Assembly: GCA_964432595.1 (NCBI GenBank)
Contig: CAYSOF010000042.1
Coordinates: 1 to 40,126 of the forward strand
Direction of reading: 5' to 3'
Origin: DASYLJ01 sp964432595
Lineage (GTDB): Bacteria > Desulfobacterota > Binatia > DP-6
DNA length: 40,126 nucleotides
Below, one piece after another: positions 39,783 through 40,126 of this stretch. A program made the translations under genes and the position numbers. Each line of letters starts with the position of its first letter. The stretch's first letter is position 1. A model generated the notes under the pieces. It ran no database searches. It was given only the letters and a program-made list of their open reading frames with translations, and was not told the origin of the DNA.

Positions 39783-40031
39783 ATGCCGAAGCACACCGAA
39801 CGTCCCGCACGCCCCAAGGTCACCATCATCCCGGGCCGTGGGGTCGCTCAGACCATCAACTATCTGCTCGAGGATCGCGACGATCTCGAGTGGGTCGTCG
39901 CGGTGGGACGCAACAAGAACGGTGAGATCTTCTTCTACGATACCGGCGGCGACATCATCGAAGACCTCGGGACGCTCGAGTACCTGAAAGAGCGCATCAC
40001 TCGGGCGCACTTCGGGGACGAGCCGGAGTAG
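39783..40031 (+). CDS. Small hypothetical protein
   Basis: 82 residues, unrecognised. No signal peptide. After a basic N-terminus (MPKHTERPARPKVTIIPG) it has alternating strands and a short acidic helix: VAQTINYLLEDRDDLEWVVAVGRNKNGEIFFYDT, then GDIIEDLGTLEYLKERITRAHFGDEPE. The mid-part WVVAVGRNKNGEIFFYDTG reads like a small beta-sheet. The ATG follows GGAGG by 12 bases, a little long. Codon use matches the window, so it is probably real; it lies 79 bases after the methyltransferase gene on the same strand. The last 95 bases of the window after it hold no gene I can support. Confidence 0.65.
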   Translation: MPKHTERPARPKVTIIPGRGVAQTINYLLEDRDDLEWVVAVGRNKNGEIFFYDTGGDIIEDLGTLEYLKERITRAHFGDEPE

Positions 40032-40126
40032 TTTTCTTCGCGTTGGGCGAGCGCGAGCGCCGGGGTGGGTGCTCCCGCGTGCTACCAAGTAGCTGCGGTT
40101 AACTCACCTCCTGCAATTGGACCTGA

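Noticed and set aside
1..40126. CRISPR array, insertion sequence, prophage, tRNA or rRNA gene
   Set aside because: I saw no regularly spaced repeats, transposase or integrase motifs, tRNA cloverleaf ends or rRNA text on either strand.

Overview
The window is about 40 kb of GC-rich Gram-negative chromosome. Four or more outer-membrane beta-barrel proteins, a TolC-type channel and many signal peptides show an outer membrane. A B12-dependent ribonucleotide reductase, a ~180-kDa NAD-glutamate dehydrogenase, a sulfatase carrying C-x5-C-x5-C-x4-C modules and a tiny lysine-rich peptide would fit a deltaproteobacterial-type or Binatota-like environmental lineage; that placement is inference. I see no rRNA, tRNA, IS element, integrase or CRISPR array, so this looks like ordinary chromosome.

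Layout. 1-3.6 kb: a BBP2/OmpL-like porin (minus) and an alginate-export-family porin (plus). The latter is preceded by a leader holding a clear intrinsic terminator and an upstream segment that can compete for its 3' arm. 3.7-12.5 kb (minus): a two-component system, then RND pump, membrane fusion protein, TolC channel and DoxX protein. The RR/HK, RND/MFP and MFP/TolC junctions are four-base start/stop overlaps. 12.5-14.8 kb: a secreted sulfatase with Cys-rich inserts and a changed formylglycine motif. 15.1-18.2 kb: a DUF2490 protein and a SulP transporter fused to a beta-carbonic anhydrase, probably a bicarbonate uptake/hydration unit. 18.3-19.5 kb: three small exported proteins. 19.5-22.2 kb: an NhaR-like LysR regulator and a phosphate-selective-type porin.

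22.3-25 kb: APS/PAPS reductase, an alpha/beta-hydrolase lacking the nucleophile Ser, a 26-residue Lys-rich peptide with its own promoter and terminator, an FtsB-like protein and a GcvH homologue with Arg in place of the lipoyl Lys. 25.2-28.2 kb: nrdJ, with an NrdR-box-like palindrome between its -35 and -10. 28.2-31.7 kb (plus): DUF721/DciA-like, Nudix CoA hydrolase, M23 peptidase and a 391-residue orphan. 31.7-32.9 kb: an MBL-fold hydrolase and a small membrane protein. 32.9-38.3 kb (minus): GNAT, NAD-GDH and a coiled-coil membrane protein in one overlapping operon. 38.4-40 kb: a TrmA/RlmD-type methyltransferase and an 82-residue orphan.

I see no complete novel multi-gene system. The points most worth a second look are the porin leader (1649-1880), the sulfatase (12550-14820), the lipoyl-Lys-less GcvH (24619-25005), the 26-residue peptide cassette (23778-24130) and the nrdJ control region (28107-28171).
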